NCBI GenBank assembly: GCA_027574665.1
Contig: CM050650.1
Span: 55,783,304 to 55,847,303, forward strand
Direction of reading: 5' to 3'
DNA from: Rhynochetos jubatus
Taxonomy: Eukaryota > Chordata > Aves > Eurypygiformes > Rhynochetidae
DNA: 64,000 bases
A program made the translations under genes and the position numbers. The notes under the pieces were generated by a model, which was not told the origin of the DNA, did no database searches, and was given only the letters and a program-made list of their open reading frames with translations. Shown piece by piece: positions 25,653 to 41,200 of the stretch (position 1 is the stretch's first letter; each line of letters starts with the position of its first letter).

Positions 25653-28600
25653 CGACACACATCCTCCTGACAAAGAGATAATGAAAACCACACTTTGCAA
25701 ATAACTAAGAGGATCAAAAAACAGTGAAGTTCATTCAGGAGACCAGACAGCTGCACAGTACATGGAAAAACACATATAAAAAAGCTGTTTCAAGGAGGCT
25801 TGTTCATCCCATAACGGCATACACGTGCACAACAGAAAGGAATTATGGAATTGTTGTCCAAACAGAAGAGTAGTCACAACTACACATATCTGGAAAGTTT
25901 TTGTTGAAAAGTGCTATTTTATTGAATCTCAGAAATTTGAAGTTTCTCAAGCCCATCTAATTTTCACCTAACGTAATGTTCTGAAATAATCCTAATGAAA
26001 ATTCTCCACTGCCAGGGCATCAAACACCAGTGCTTGGTCTCTAGCCCCGGAACAGATAAATCTGATGTACATTTCAGAGCCCTTGACATTTCATTGCTAG
26101 TAGTTAAGGAAGTAACAAGAAACATATTTCTCAAGGAGCACCTATGAGGTGAATGCATTTTTATTTGCCATAATTTCCAGGAAAAAATCTCTGTCTTGGT
26201 CCAATTTGTACTCAAACAGAAAAATGCAATAACAATACATTTTCAAGAACAAAAAGAACCCCTTTCCTTTAGCTCATTCACATCTTACACTAGATAATGA
26301 GCTTCAGGAGAAGCTCTACAAGCTAAATACACATGTGTATGTGCATTTTATAAGCCACTCTATGGAACTATCTGCAACTAAGTGAGATAAACAATAAAGC
26401 CTATAACACCATAAACAAAACAATCTATTGAAATGTTTCCTATTTTGTTGAACAGTTACACTGAACATTATACTGCTCTGGCTGTATTTTTCCCAGTCTT
26501 TGGTCTGCCTTGATGCAACTGCTTTGCAGAATGGGAAGGCAGAGTAGCATGGAATTTACTGCACTTTTCTTAACAGAAAGAAAAGAAAGAAACCTAACCT
26601 TCCAGACTCTAAATCTATTTTCTTCTGCTGGAGCTGTATGAAAGTAGGTTCCCTTAAACCAAGGATCTGATCAAAATACGAAGTCAAGTCAATGCTGACA
26701 TAGTTTATGTTTGAGATTTCTTTTAAACATCTCAAAATACTCCTGCTGTGCAAGTATATGCTGATTGCTATCAATGGCAATGACTAGGCAGTTCAGAAGA
26801 CATTAGCAATTGGTATAGTAACACCCATACATGTTCCAAGGACACAACATATTTTTTGTATCCATAAGAACAGAGACAGTAACCTCATGAACTAAGAGAG
26901 AATATGATAGGTAGAATACCCATACGCTTCAGGATTTCCATATATCTGTGGGACCAAAGAAGAGTGAACGTGCATGAATGTTCACTGTGGAGATAAAATT
27001 TCTTCCCAAATTTCCTGTGGGCCCTCTAAGTGTAAGCTGTATTACAGACTCAAACTCTTTCACTCCCAAATTGCTGCCTTTCACATAAGTGTTACAGCAA
27101 CTTATTGGATATGTTTAATCTAGTGGACTTGGTGATCCTCAAATACACCAGACAAAAGCACATATCCCAACTCATAAAGGGATGCAACTTGAAAGCATTA
27201 ACTCCCTACTATCCCAAGCTTGGCTTCCTTAGGAAAGGGCAAGGATCAGAGAAGACATAGGACACCACCCAGTGACTTCTCTTCTGGGTGACCAAGACCC
27301 CAGGAATCTGGGACAGATATGTTCAATTTATTTACAAACATCACTGCAGACTCCAATTTACTTCATGCTCGGCAGAGGCACCAGAAAGTCTTTATTACTG
27401 TGTAATAACATAGTTCATTGCATTCAACATATTGGTACTGAATCACAAAAACATGCAATGCTTTGCGAGAAGCATCTATCTTCTAAGAAATAGCGAGAAA
27501 TATTCAATAAAAATCACAATAAAAATTCTGATAGATCCACTGACATTAATTTCTACATGTACTTTGTAACAAACCTCATCACTTTATCATTTACTTTTAA
27601 ATGAGAGGATTAAACAGTAGCCTACGGTTAGCAGCATAATATCTTTCATAAATTTGTAGATATTACAGAAACATAGGATAAAAACACCTGAGTAAAACTT
27701 AATTAAATTAAATCTTGAGAAAGCAGTATCTTATTTTGTTGGTGGTGGCTTTTTTTTTCACTGTTTCTTCCCTTTTTTTTTTTTAGTTACCACAGTATCA
27801 AAAATGATTTTTTTAAGTAAGTTGTACATCTAACTTATACATTCATTTGTTTTGTATAACTATGGTTTTATACATTACATTTAGCATATCTCTCTTCCTT
27901 TTCTGTGTCACTGCCTCATGACATACCTGAGGCCATCTTCTAGAAAGCTTAAAAGTTCTTGGCCTGATTGTCATTTCACACTGAGCCATTTCACTGACAT
28001 CATTAGGGTTGCACGATAGTAAATTAGAGGAAACCACAGCGAGCTGAGTTTATGTACATTGAAGTCTACATTCAGTTGTAAAGTCAGATTAAATGAAAGG
28101 CAAAACAAGCTACACAGATTTAAACTTCACCTTTTTAAATCACTTTTTCCTTTTGATACTCCCTAGGATGCTTCTATTGTATTCCCAAAATAGCAAAACA
28201 AAATTATCATGAGAACCCAAACAGGCACAAAGTATCTGAATTTCATAATCAGTAAACAAAACCCCTGAGGCCCCTTAGGACTCAGAAGAGCACTTGTCAG
28301 TTTTGCCTGAAGATAACAGAATACTGAAAGGCAAAACATGAGGACTGTGCTGTAGATCAGAATATCACGTCCACGAGGATGAACTCATGAAAGGTAACTG
28401 TTGTTCACCAAAAATTACCACTCTCAAACATTTGGTGGGTTTTAGTTTTAAATTAATTTTTAAAAACACACTAAGATCTGGATTATTAGGCAAAGTATCT
28501 AACAGATAAGATACACTGCATTAAAGCTGCCTTCCTAATCTGAAGTATGGACCCTGTCAGAAGTCAGAGCAGCAACTGTGGCTTCCAAAGAGTGACATCC

Positions 28601-31600
28601 CTTCTGTTCCCACTGCAGTAGCTACTACCCTGACTCCACAGGGGAAGCAGCAGCTCCAGCATGGGCTTTCAGGGCTCTGGCACAGGCAAAGTAGGCAGCA
28701 CAGCAGTGACCTTAATCCTGTCCATTCTTTACTTTAGGTATGCCAAGAACACTCCTGATAGGTACATGATTTTCTCAAGAGGTGTTAGAGAAGCACTGTG
28801 GACGCTGCTGGTACAGAAGGATGCAATGGCGACAGGAAGGATCGTACAAAAACTGAATTTCCTTTCCTGTTTAGAAATAGAGCTGCATGGCCATATGCTG
28901 TAACTGAGTTGCAACTGTTGTACTGGCTCATGAACACAACAAGTGAACCTGATTTACAACATCGATAGGTATTTCCTACCAGGCTGCTGCAACTGATAAA
29001 ACTCATACTAAACATGACCTTGCAACACAGGAACATTTGCCTCTTACTCTCCTTATGACAAGAATGAGACAAATAGCTGGCATTTCTCTGTTAACATTTA
29101 CTGAAAGAAAAGAAAATGGAATTTGTTCAGCCCCTCTGCAGTCTGCGGTAAGAAAGTGTACCTGGCCTATCCACCATCTCCATTGAAGACAACTGATTTG
29201 TTTCAGAAAAAAAGCAAGGTCTATGCTGCCTTAAGTCAGCTGCTCCTTCTGCTTCATGCATGTCCACTGGAGAGGAACAAGAGTCCTTAAGCCATTTTGA
29301 ACTAAGAAATAAATATCTAAATACCTACATGATGTCAGAGAAATAAAGTATTTGCTTAAGGTAGCTCACATTATGCAGTATTATAAGCAGTACATGTAAT
29401 AAGTATTCCTGATTTCAGTGTAAAGTTTTGATTTCTTGCATTATTTTTGCCAAGACAAACAAGCCATTATTATGATATATAAGTATTGCTGACCAGCATG
29501 AAACTACACTCCAGGAAAAAAATACCCTTAACAAAATACTGTATTACTGGGTGAATTTATCCCATCTCTACACTTTTGGGAGAACCCAGCCTTTTGCTGT
29601 TTGCTTTTTAATTACCAGTGTGGTTTCTAGCTGGTGAAACAGACTCTTCACTCATGAAGGGAAGCTGTACTCCAGATACAGCATCCGGCTCAAATAATTA
29701 ATTTTGAGTGACCCATGGTAAATCCTCCTAGAAGCAACAGATTTGTAGCAGCGCCCTAAGCAGGGGTGCCAGGGAGCATGGCATGGGGAGACCAGCCAGC
29801 AGTGGATGGCAGAGGCAGCTGGGACTTGGTGGCAGAGCTTGGTAAAGGGGCCGGGCGCTGGGGGAGGCAGGAGCTGGCCCCAAGACGGACCAGACACTGT
29901 CAGTCTCCTCAAGGGAGGTCTGTAGTGAAATAACTGCAAGACCTGAATTCCTTACTAGAAGTTCAGCACTGTTTTTCACACCATGCTTATTCAAACTCTT
30001 CCTGTATCAATTTGGTTATGATTTTCTCATGATGACAGTGTTTGCATTCTAAGACTGCACCTCTGAATTTTGAATTTATCCCTCTAGTCTAGGAAAGAAG
30101 TATTTCTTATCTGTGACAAAGTAGAAAATTAAATGCTGTCTGGTCAACAAACAAGTCCAAACATGTCTGCCACAGCATACAGAGTTCAAATACTTCATTC
30201 AGCTGCTTAATGGGATGTAACGTTCACAGAATTACAACAAACTGTTCAACGTGTTTTCAGCTCCTTCTGCTTTTATATCCTTGGCATAGATGTTTGACTA
30301 CTGATATTATTTCATACCAGGAAACTAGAAAAACAGAGACGGAAATGATTACGTGCTACAACCTAGTATCTTGATCTACGTCTCAAAAATTGATAGCTGC
30401 ATACCACAGTATTTTCTAATTGTTTTGGCAAAGGAGTTATACTTCCTGAAAGACACCAAAGATTTAAAGTCCTTGATCCAAGTCCAAGAAGCATTTAACA
30501 ACTTGAGTGGGTACAGGCTTGTGTCCTAATCTGGAGAGAATAGTGAAATGCTGGGAAAAATTCAGTTTCCCATTGATACTCTACACTACTCCAAACTCAC
30601 CAGTGAACTTTTTACAATGACGAGAAGAGTACTAAAGAGTGATTCTGAAGGCAAACATCTACAGATCTCCTGCAGACAACTTTTTGTTAGGGTCAAGAGA
30701 AAGGAGTAGGCCCTTTGGGCTCTCAGCAGATGAAGGACAATGCTATCACCTTCACAGTGATAAAACTACAGCACCAGTAATTTTGTAGATAACTGCTATT
30801 AAAGTAATAACACAACTAGTACAAAAATAATGAATGAAATTATTCAAGAGGATTTAGTAGAAACATCAGCCACTGAGTGACCCATTGCTGAAAATACATC
30901 TTATTCCTAAAGTCCATGGTTATCAGATCAGCACCATTCATCATGAGGTTAGATGAATATAAGCCCAAGCAGCCCCGACTTAAAAGCATGATGGAACTGC
31001 TTTATCTGAGAATCGGCTCAAATGACAGCTTCCACAAAAAGGTTCACATTTGAGTTACAAACGGAATGGGAGGAAGTTTCTTAAACTCTCCCCTGCAGTG
31101 TCCTCACCAGAGCCAGTTACATTCTCAGGATCAGCTGAGGTATCAAGACATGATATAAGGACCAACTACCCAAAATATCTTTTTTCTTTAAATTATATAG
31201 AAATCTTTATCTTCTGGATCATCTGAATGCACCCAAGACATCTAATTTTGAAGCCTTGCTCTCCAGCCATGAACAGAAAATGATTTAGTGTTTTATTTTA
31301 GCATTTTACTAATAACTGAATCCAAGAAGCATCAAATCTTATGAGAGCTGTCCACTCTGCAATCAAACACTGAAAATGGTCTTTTAAGTACATGTTGATG
31401 GTAGGGAAATTCAGACATTCCAGAGCCAAAAAAACATGACACAAATACGAAGACCTTAAACTGAACATCTCCCAACGTGCGTCTATCCTTGCTTCAACTA
31501 CAATTCTGTATTTCACTATAATTTGTATTCCAGTACTTTGAAACTGAAAAAAAATCCACATTAAAATAAAACCATTATAGCTCATAACCAAAAACACTGA

Positions 31601-33540
31601 AATCCAACACAACATAGTTTCTAACACCAACACAGTTCAGGATTCTTCACTGGTTAAATAGAATTTTACAGCACTCACTGCTTCTGCGTATCATAGACAC
31701 TGCCAACGTCTTCCTGTTGGGAATTTCCCATACATTTTAAGCTGAACAGTCACAAAATAAAGGCAAATTGTGAAAACTATCTGAAACTAACAAAAAAAAA
31801 GGCTGCACCTCAGTCCACTCAAGTCACTGTTTTGCTTCTCAGAGCCTATATATACACCATCTTGTTGAATACTTCACATATCCATCTTCCCTCTGCTCCT
31901 GAGAATTTAAATTGGGCCAACAAATTAGGGTGCATAAATTACAGTATGGAAGAACCCTAAACTGGTAATATGAGCTAGGAGCTGAGCACTGATTCGTCCA
32001 AGCTGTATTTACATTACTTTAATGAAATCAGTGAAAATATATGTTGTGCTACTGTACCCCTTATCCTCAAGTTATTTTTTATATGACTGAACTAGTCAGG
32101 AGGTTCTGAAGGCATAAAGTGAATTATTCCTAAAAAAAAAAATCTTCTAAATGCAAGTGGTCTCAAGGCTTTTCTCTTTGTCACCCATAAATCTTCCCAG
32201 ATAAGGTACAGCAGAGTAAGAATTAGCCTTCTGCACAATATAACGTTATTCAAGATCTGACTCCTCTCAAACCCTATAATTTCTCGTTGTATTCCTGATA
32301 TGTCCTTACAGATTCCGTTATTCATGCAATGGGAAATGTTTGAAGTCCATAATTTAGTTTCATGTCAATCTAATTCTAGTTTTAAACAAGTGATCTCCCT
32401 TTGATTTAGGAAATGTAAGCAATCAAGCTACAGAGAAATAACCGAATTCAGGATTTTTACACATCTCAGAAACAGAAGCATCTACCAAAAATATATACCA
32501 TAGATTTTGGTTTTCCAAACCTAGGTATGAAGTGTAAATGTGAGTGTGTTTTGAATACTGCACATATTATAAAAATATAAAATACAGGAACATCTGTATG
32601 AAGTGTGCATGCCAGTTTTCATCTGGACATGGTTAAAAAAGTTGCCATGGGACTCATGCTTCAGTGAATATAAACCCTTTCAGAATCATTAAGTTATGGT
32701 TTCTACACCCGCAGATCTGCAAGGAAGTGCTCTGCCTGGAATGCTAAATCAGAAGTCAATCAGGTAACCACATTATTCTTCCCTCTCCCCAGATGCTGCA
32801 CCATAGGGATAGGGATATGGATAGGGGACAGGGAGAGCAGCTTGGCTGGGGAGATCAGGGAGGAAGTGTTTAATTCTGTAACTTCTCCTGAGTGCTTGGC
32901 TGAGACCCTCCCAGAATGCGGGCCCGGCCAGACATCATTACTGACTGACTGAAGCTGCAAGAGAACCCTGTATGCAAAAGACCCAGTCATTTCTAGGACA
33001 CCACCTTACTGTATTATGCTCTTTAGTGGCCTTAATACACTATGTTTAGCTTAGCAGAGTGAGTACAGAAAACTCAGATTTCCAGTTCTCATCAAGCATA
33101 TTTATATTTTTAGGATGCATATTAGCATTATGCCCAGGCAATACAAACATTTGGTAGGTGCCACATGGGCACAGACAAAACGCAAAGTGCCTGCTCAAAG
33201 ACTCTGCCTCAGTCTTTCACACGAGTAGTCTCTCTGATATCATTAGCTGCATGTGCATAATGGTACAGGCCAGCAATGCAGTGCTCCACTCTAGGAAATG
33301 GAGTAATGCTGACTTACCCTGACTGAGGTTATTTCCATCCTTATACAGTATTTTGCATTAGGTAAAACATAATGCAATCAAACATTGGAAAAACAGGCAA
33401 AAAATGAGGAGGGTAGAAAGCAAACACAGAAACAGATTTACACTTGTTTGCAGGAGTTGCCCAAATAAAACACAGATTTTCAAAGAATAAACTACTAAGT
33501 AACACTAAAGCCTAGATAATAAATGTTTAACATAGTATTT

Positions 33541-33562
33541 AAAAACAAAACAAAACAAAAAC
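33541..33562 (+). repeat. (AAAAC)n simple repeat
   Basis: Four AAAAC units, slightly imperfect at the edges. Confidence 0.8.
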
Positions 33563-35904
33563 ACCACAACAAATATTTTTGTCTGTACTACTAAAAATAC
33601 TGCCTTTGAAGTAAATTTTAACAAGAGATTTTGCTAACCCTTGAGAACATTCACAGTTCTTCCTAGATGGAACAGACTTGGGCAAGGGAGAAGTTACTAT
33701 GTTTGGGTTTATGTATTGTTTAAAAATCTAATTCAGAACTTCTGGATACCTGTTATTTCCCTGCGAAAGAAAACAGTAGAGCTTCACATCTTAAAAATGT
33801 GATAAAAAAATTTCTGAACAGCTAAACTGGGAAATATGAACAACTGAATGTGAAAAATTATCTATCTTGTGCTAGGTCTCAGCCAAGTTGGACGACATCC
33901 ACAGATTTGGGTGTGTACTCTTACAAAAAACAGTCAAAGAATAAATAGATAGACAATTGCTGTGGCAATTCAAACTATTTAAGCTTTCACACAGAAATAG
34001 AGAATGAAAAATGGTAGATTTTAGTAGTTTCCAGTGTAAAAGCAAGCAGAGTCCTAGTGTTCTGTCACATCCTATTAAGGTCAAAACTGATCTGCCTTCC
34101 TGACGAATCAATATAATACTGCATGAAGAAAATCTGAGAGGACGAAAAATATTAAAACCAGTATTTTAATGCTAATGTGGACCGCATGATGGGACATTCT
34201 GCAGGTACCTTCATTTTTTATTATTAGAGAAGCACAGAAATCTCAGTGATGCCAGATGGGGCTGAAGGTGCTCTTAGTTTATGAAAATGAAGCCACCCAT
34301 ACTTAGGTACAGAAATATGGATATAGTTCTAGGGATCCAAGTTAAAAATGTAGTCTTTAAAAAATAAACAGTGAGGTATATTACAAGTTGAAAGCACTGC
34401 TGCCAGGATAAGTAACCTTGAAATTATCCCACATTTACAAAATATGATTAAGAGAGCTGCATGTGTCCCTACAAAATAAACTGTTTGATTACGGTTCCTC
34501 TTCATCCCCCACAGCAAATAACATTTTAGACAAGAATAATGAGATATGACAGTGTCTCTGCCAGTGCTCCTGGGTAATATCCTTCAGCTTACACAAACAT
34601 GTTCATGCATGTCTACATGAACGCACAACGTAATACATGTGTGTCCATGCACATGTTAATTTGGGGAAGATATAACTATTCTAGTGACCATTTCACTGTT
34701 AACAATACTTCATAGACAGAATTCCAGTACTGAAAAAAAATTTCAAAAATAAAACAAAAGCCAACCTAATTCTCCATTTGAAAATGTAGCTTTGTGCACA
34801 AAGAATAAATAGGGAAGCAGACAAATGCTAACAGTTCTTCTCCAGCCATTGTCAGGCGCTGCCTCTGCAGGAAGTCCCTACCAACAAATTAGAACTGAAA
34901 GCCGGGATAAGCCTTATAAGCCAATGCCTGGGCTGTGAGCCTGAGCAGAGGGTTTCCCCAAACGTCAGCTGAGTCATCCCACCAGCTGTTCCTAGATGTT
35001 CAATTTGCCGCTTGGCTGAAATGCTACTCCTTTTCCTTTTCGTCTGCTTCTGCCAGCCTAGATCTGGCCCCTGCACCCCCCTACCCCACCTGTAGTTTCT
35101 CCAGCATTTTCTTTAGGGCCCTGCTCTGTTGTACATACCCCCCTTCTGATTCCCAGTGTGCCTGCTGAGTCTCAGAAATTGGCCAGCATCTCCTCAGCAG
35201 CAGGGTATCTCCACATGCCCTTAATTCCTGTCCACAATTCTGGGGTCCCACTTGGGCATCCTTCCCACTGGAACCAATTGTGTACATCTTAATTGTATTT
35301 TTCAGGTATCTACTCTGTCACTGCTTTTTCATACAATAGCAATTTCTCCACTAATGTTGTTAGAAGGCCTCCCTGGGACAGTTTCAATTATAATTATTAT
35401 TGTTGTGATACACTTGTATGTGGCTTGCTTGGTGGGGATTGAGCATATACATGTTATAAACTTTTTTCATCTATAACTTCATGTAGACATAGATGCACTA
35501 AGCTGAAACTCAGCTGAAACATCCTCTTTTGTCCTGATACAAATAATTATGTAGGATCAGACAATAGATTGTGAGCCTAAATAACTATTCAGTAATAAGC
35601 TGTGACTTGGCCTGGGTGGTAGGACTCTTCTGTAGGATGACCCACCTCCAGCTCCTTACAACAGCTTTCACACCACTCACCCATCCTGTCCTTCAGAGAC
35701 CTCAGAGGTGCTCTAAAAGAGCAGCTCCTAAATTCTCATATGGGCCAGGACTAGTAGTTGAGAAAGTTTTGTAGAGCAGCATCAAAACTTTCTCCTAGGA
35801 GAGGCCTCTACCAGAATGAGATCCATACACATGGACATGCAGACTAGACCAACAGTGAAAGCATTGTCAGACCGCAGACATTATTTTCAAATAATGTATA
35901 CCAT

Positions 35905-35920
35905 AAAAAAAAAAAAAAAA
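35905..35920 (+). repeat. (A)16 tract
   Basis: Sixteen consecutive A, 23 bp before a two-copy direct duplication. Confidence 0.9.
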
Positions 35921-35943
35921 GTGATATTTATATTTTTGCTTTT

Positions 35944-35986
35944 CTGGATAAACAGTGTGCTGGATTTTGCTGGATAAACAGTGTGC
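35944..35986 (+). repeat. two-copy direct duplication, period 26 bp
   Basis: CTGGATAAACAGTGTGC occurs at 35944-35960 and again, identical, at 35970-35986, separated by TGGATTTTG. This is a recent local duplication. Confidence 0.85.
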
Positions 35987-38210
35987 ACTGGTCTGCTCAC
36001 CAGCTGGATGATAAATCCATGCACTCTGCAGATAAAGGTAAGAGAAGCATCTTGAAGACTAAGCCAGTCTTTCTATTTCAGGGTAGATCAATAGCACACC
36101 ACGGCAGGTTCATTTGGCAGGGCCATGCAGGTCGAACGGTCACCCTTATAAATAATTGCTGATTGAGCAGTGGCTGCTTCAAGCAGCCTAAGGAAGTGAT
36201 GGCAGTGAAACTACTGCACTAAAATAAGCTACACTGAAGCACCAAAGAGGTATAGAGGTGAAAAAGATATCACTCAAAATTGTGGAGGAAGAGTACATTC
36301 TGCACTTTCAGCATTTCCAAAGCTTTCAAGGTCAAAAAAGCAAAGTTCTTTGAAGCAAGTTCTACAGCATTCCAGTTGCAGTAAAATGAAGACATCATAT
36401 TTGTCCCTCATGGCTACAGCTAAGCTTCTCAGAAGAGACCTTGAACTCCAGTCAGTTGGCTATAACACAGAAATTTTATTTTTTCTTCATTCTGCAGTAT
36501 CACCCTTTCCTTCACACCATCTTACAATACCAAAGATATTCTTTCTTACCCTAGAGCCAACACTTGGTTTATCTATTCACCTACCCAATCTCACCTTCCT
36601 TTTTGCACTTCGTTTCTATGGTGGCATGCAGCTATTAAAATAATTTTCTTCAGCAACCTCCTCAACAATGTGATTTCCCTGATACCTTCTTCGGTATTCT
36701 TCTGCCATTTCAAATAAATCTATTTTTTTTTTCTAAAAAAACAAGGCTCTCCATAAATCTTTTAAATTGTCATTTGTTCCTGTGCTGTCAATTGCTGCAA
36801 TCTCATCTTCCATATAGTTTATTTCTCTTGCTTTGCTTTCAGACTGCTCTCCCTATCTGAAACAGCTGGTCCACCACACAGTATCATGCAGTTGAGAATG
36901 AGCTTTGAAGTCCCTCTTTGGAAGCTACCTTTCCCCAAAGCTCATAAATACAAATATTCTATGTACGTCATGCATTATTTTGACAAAAATCTTGAAAGAC
37001 ACTATCTTTTGCTGTATTTCCTAAGTCATCTGGTGTGTTTAACTACAGTTTGCAAATTCAGACTAGATTCTTTGAGTATTTTCTCATCTGCAGCTCCACC
37101 TAACTACATAGTTGATAGCATAAAGACCCATAGAATTTGATTAAGATGTTTCCAGATCATCTCTAATGAAAAAAAGTCACAAAACCATGAGCCTTTATTT
37201 GCAGACTTTGCAATCAGTTAACCTAGTTCTGACCATCAATTGAAGGTAAATACTGCTCACAAAAATTCTGCCAGTCACTCCACCCAGAAACTAAATGGCA
37301 CTGGAGCACGTTGCCACTACACAATTTCTCTGCATTTCAAAATTTGTTCAAACGTCTAAAGAACTTGTGACACCTTAGAAGCTCCTCCAATTCTTGCCAG
37401 TTGCCACTGACCTGAAAAAGCTAATGTTACCACCAGAGGTGGCAGCATTTTTGTAATACTCTAATAATGTTGTCTGCTCTTTCTGGGTTTCATTAAAGCA
37501 GCATTCATTCTATAAAACACTATAAAATATTTTTTAAATACTATAAAAACTCAGGAGCTTTCTTGTATTGGCTTAAGACTTTTACCAATGCATATAGAAA
37601 ACAGGGTTCTGCAACAGGACAGGATTTGGTATTTTTACATTTAGGGGGAGAGAGACACAGTCACATTTTCCTTAGGTTACAGAAGACTGTAATTTATGAT
37701 CTCCTGAAGAAAGACCACCCACCCACACAACAAGCCCCCAGCAATAGGATAGTTTTGCTTTAAAAGAAGCCAGTATTCTGAACTGGTGGTGCTTAGGACA
37801 AAGGCAACTAGTTATTCTGTCTGTAAGCTTTCACCAATACTATATTATCTCACAGCTTTCCTGGCTCTATCCAGTGTTCATTGTCTTTTGGTTTCATAAG
37901 AACTAAAAATAACCAGCATCTGAAGAAGAGCCTCCTTTCAAGAAAACAAACAAAAATCCAAAACACCAATTCAGCCCAAGCATTATTTCCTTCTGATATT
38001 TTTGTCATGATCTCAAGTTCTTCATGAAAACAACGTATGGGTGGAGTACCACACAGTGGAAAGGGCAGCTATGACCTCAGTTACAACTCTCGTTAAAGCA
38101 GGAGAGGGGTCAGTGCCTTTTCCACAGTTAAGTGTTTACGATCTGTGAGGCTTTTTATGGGATGTCGCTTCCTGGTATGGTTTTTGTGGTTTGATTTGTT
38201 TTGGGTGTTG

Positions 38211-38227
38211 TTTTTTTTTTTTTTTTT
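38211..38227 (+). repeat. (T)17 tract
   Basis: Seventeen consecutive T preceded by a T/G-rich stretch from about 38176. Confidence 0.9.
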
Positions 38228-41200
38228 ATGAAATGTCTCTGCACATTTCTGTGTGACAGAGATGCAGGAAGAATACAGAAATGTCTTTATCATGTTTATG
38301 TATAGGTCATAATTATTACATCATGATTATAGAAAAGCATGGAAGTCTGCAGCTACTCAGCTTCTGCCTGCATCTTATATTTGATCATCCTGTAAGCAGG
38401 TCATTACTGCCTTTACTCCACAAACATACAAAAAGGTGGTTTGCCTTCTAAGCAAGGATGTTGTAAAGATAAATACCTTAAAACCTGGAGAAACTTAAAT
38501 AAACTGGTACTGAGGATGATACAATTACAACAAAATTGATTTTGCTATAAATATGTCACTGTCTCTTGTCAGCAGAGCTCTGCTCATAAAAAGGAGTAAA
38601 AGGATGTTTCAATTGATTTTAGTACTTAATTTAAACATAATATCACAGCACTTCTACATTTGCTGTATTCAGGCTTTGCCAATTAGATAATGAACTAGTA
38701 CTCCATTAATTACTCATTATATGCTTGGGGTGTATTAAATATTTTTTCTTTAGATAATAATTTGTTCAACTGGACTTGAAACATCTGTCTGTTGTTTTAG
38801 TATGTATGTACGCACATATACATTTATACGTGAATTTGTTAGATCAAATCTCTAACTTTATACTGCCTGAGATTTTAATTCCAGACCAAAGATCTAAAAG
38901 TGGCCACCAGGAACCCGAGACTTGCTGAAAGAAATGTGCAGGAGCACAGTATTCATATTAACAAAAATTAAGATGTGTGTATCATACTGAATATCATATT
39001 CAAATGTTAATATTCAAGCTGTCCCAAAACCTGATTAGCCGAGGGTACGCAAGCAAATGGGTCTCTTCCTGATTTCCATCCATACAAACTCCTGCGAACA
39101 AGCAGGAGTGCATGCAGTCCCTAAATCACTGAATGCCAGAGCATGAAGTTACTTTCAAACACGTTCCCCTTCAGTATGGTTTCATTATGTCTGGGCTCCG
39201 CTAAATCCATGTTGAGAGGTGCTGCCTTTGAACAGAGCAACTTCGGCTATTTCTGTAAATTTACTGTTAGGTAATCTCAACTTGCAAAACGCGAACTGCT
39301 TATCAAAAGAGGTAAGGGAAATTTGGTCATGTGGACAACTTCCTCCTTTCTATGTCCTTACATGTTCCCTTTTTCATCTTCCCAGCAGTCACGTGTACTT
39401 TTTGTCCAGATGACCTGAGGCAGCATATGCCCAACCTGCAACTACCTTTGAGCGTAAGAAAACAGTGAAATGCTCCCTGCTCAGTTGAGAGTATAAGCTC
39501 TGACCCTTTGTAGGCATCCAGTCTTTCACAACTATGAAACACACACACAAACATCTACTTCAGTGTAAAATTAATCAACCTGATAATATTTTCCAAATGG
39601 AGAAGAGATTCCATGTGCCCTTTTCCACTCTACTTCTTACTTCTATGTGCTCACAAGACATCACTCAGGACTGAATTCTAAAATTATGTAAGTGATCAGG
39701 ACAAGGTGAGCACATACTCTCCTGGCTGCACAATTATGAATTCTTTCAGTTTAGGTCACAGTCTTATCTGGTACATCTTGTGCTAGCTTCTCCAAAACAT
39801 CTGTCTCAGCCTTCACCAAACAACCTAGGTTCTTCCTCTAGGACAACACATCAGCTGCAAGCCCTCATTGTTTTCTCTACAGCAGTAAGAGGCTTATACT
39901 AGTACATTGACTATTTTCAATCTGTATTTGAGTCTCAGTTACAGGAAAAAGTTTAGATGTATACATTCTCTCAATTTTAATGCTAAAATGGGCAGAAAAA
40001 TGGAAACTAGAGAAATTAGATTATTAGATTATACATTATATCACTAGCCAACAATGTAATCTGATTTCATCTTCATCAGGGAACAGCAGAGCACCGTCAG
40101 TCTTCACTGTGGTTACAAAAACCTAGTGAAATGAAAAATCTGAAGTTTGGGTTTCACTTGCCATAGTGACTTTTTCTCCTTAGCACTAGGTTTATCCGAG
40201 TCTCATTCTGAAGGGTTTTTTCCCCTTTGGTTTTGCTTTTTGTGTGTGTGGGAAAGGAGACGATTTTCACTCCAAATAAAGCACAGCTTTAAAAGGGTAA
40301 ATCTGCCAAAGCAGCTTATGTCCAGCATTGCTGGCAATCAGCCACCAATTCTGTCCAGTCACAGGAAAAACGATTTCTGGAGAACAGATGATCAGCATCC
40401 TGTAGCACTGGTTCAAGACAGAATGAAAGAGGTCATGTGAATGCAGCATATGGCTTTCAGTGACAACCTAGTGAGTTGTATCTTTAGATCTCAGCATCTC
40501 AGGTTAAATGTGTCTATGCCATATTACAAATCTGGATGACTTTGCCTAAACATAATCTGAATCAATAACCACTGTACAGTCCTAATTATATGCAAATATC
40601 AGCTATTAGAAGCTTTTAATTATTTCTCGTTCTGCAGTGAAAAGGTAAAAATATTGAAATTTAGATAATGCTAAAATAACTTGCTCTCATTCAAGTCATT
40701 TATTAGTAAAAGAATGAAATTAGACGTTTTGAAAGTGTAAAGGAATCCAGGCAATAGGTTTTAGTAAAAGAGGCCAGAGAAAACCAGAAGGTAACAATTG
40801 ACTAGTCTGAAACTAGTCTAATTACATGGACCCAGAGTTTCAAATTATTTGGAAACTGAAGTAATGACCTAGAAAATGAAGCCCTTTTAGGAGGAAGGGA
40901 GGAAAAAATGGAATAACTTCTTTATAACAGACTAATGAACAGCTCTTGCTGTATAATTCAGAACTCATTGTCAGAGCAAATGGAAGAGAATGCTGCAGGA
41001 TCAGGGAAGCACAACTGAGCAAGCAAGAAATGATGGTATTAACATTTTGACTGTACTCAGTACTAAAATTACTATTTCAGATGAAACACTTCTTTCTGAG
41101 TGTAAGGATTTTGAAACAGAATACCAAGACCATAGTCCGAAAAGCAGGTTTGATTTCTCAGAGGCACATCCTCAGAGGAGTGCAGATACGCTTTGCTAGC

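Noticed and set aside
29750..29900. GC-rich patch with 88- and 95-codon minus-strand ORFs
   Set aside because: No homology, splice or promoter signal is recognisable. The frames are explained by composition.
32800..32835. ATAGGGATAGGGATATGGATAGGGG, telomere-like look
   Set aside because: The units are ATAGGG with errors, not TTAGGG, and only about four copies occur. It is a short degenerate repeat rather than an interstitial telomere.
33316..33400. Consensus donor AGG|GTAAGTC on the minus strand
   Set aside because: The only nearby ATG frame ends in phase 0, which does not join to the CH exon. No promoter-like sequence or good acceptor accompanies it.
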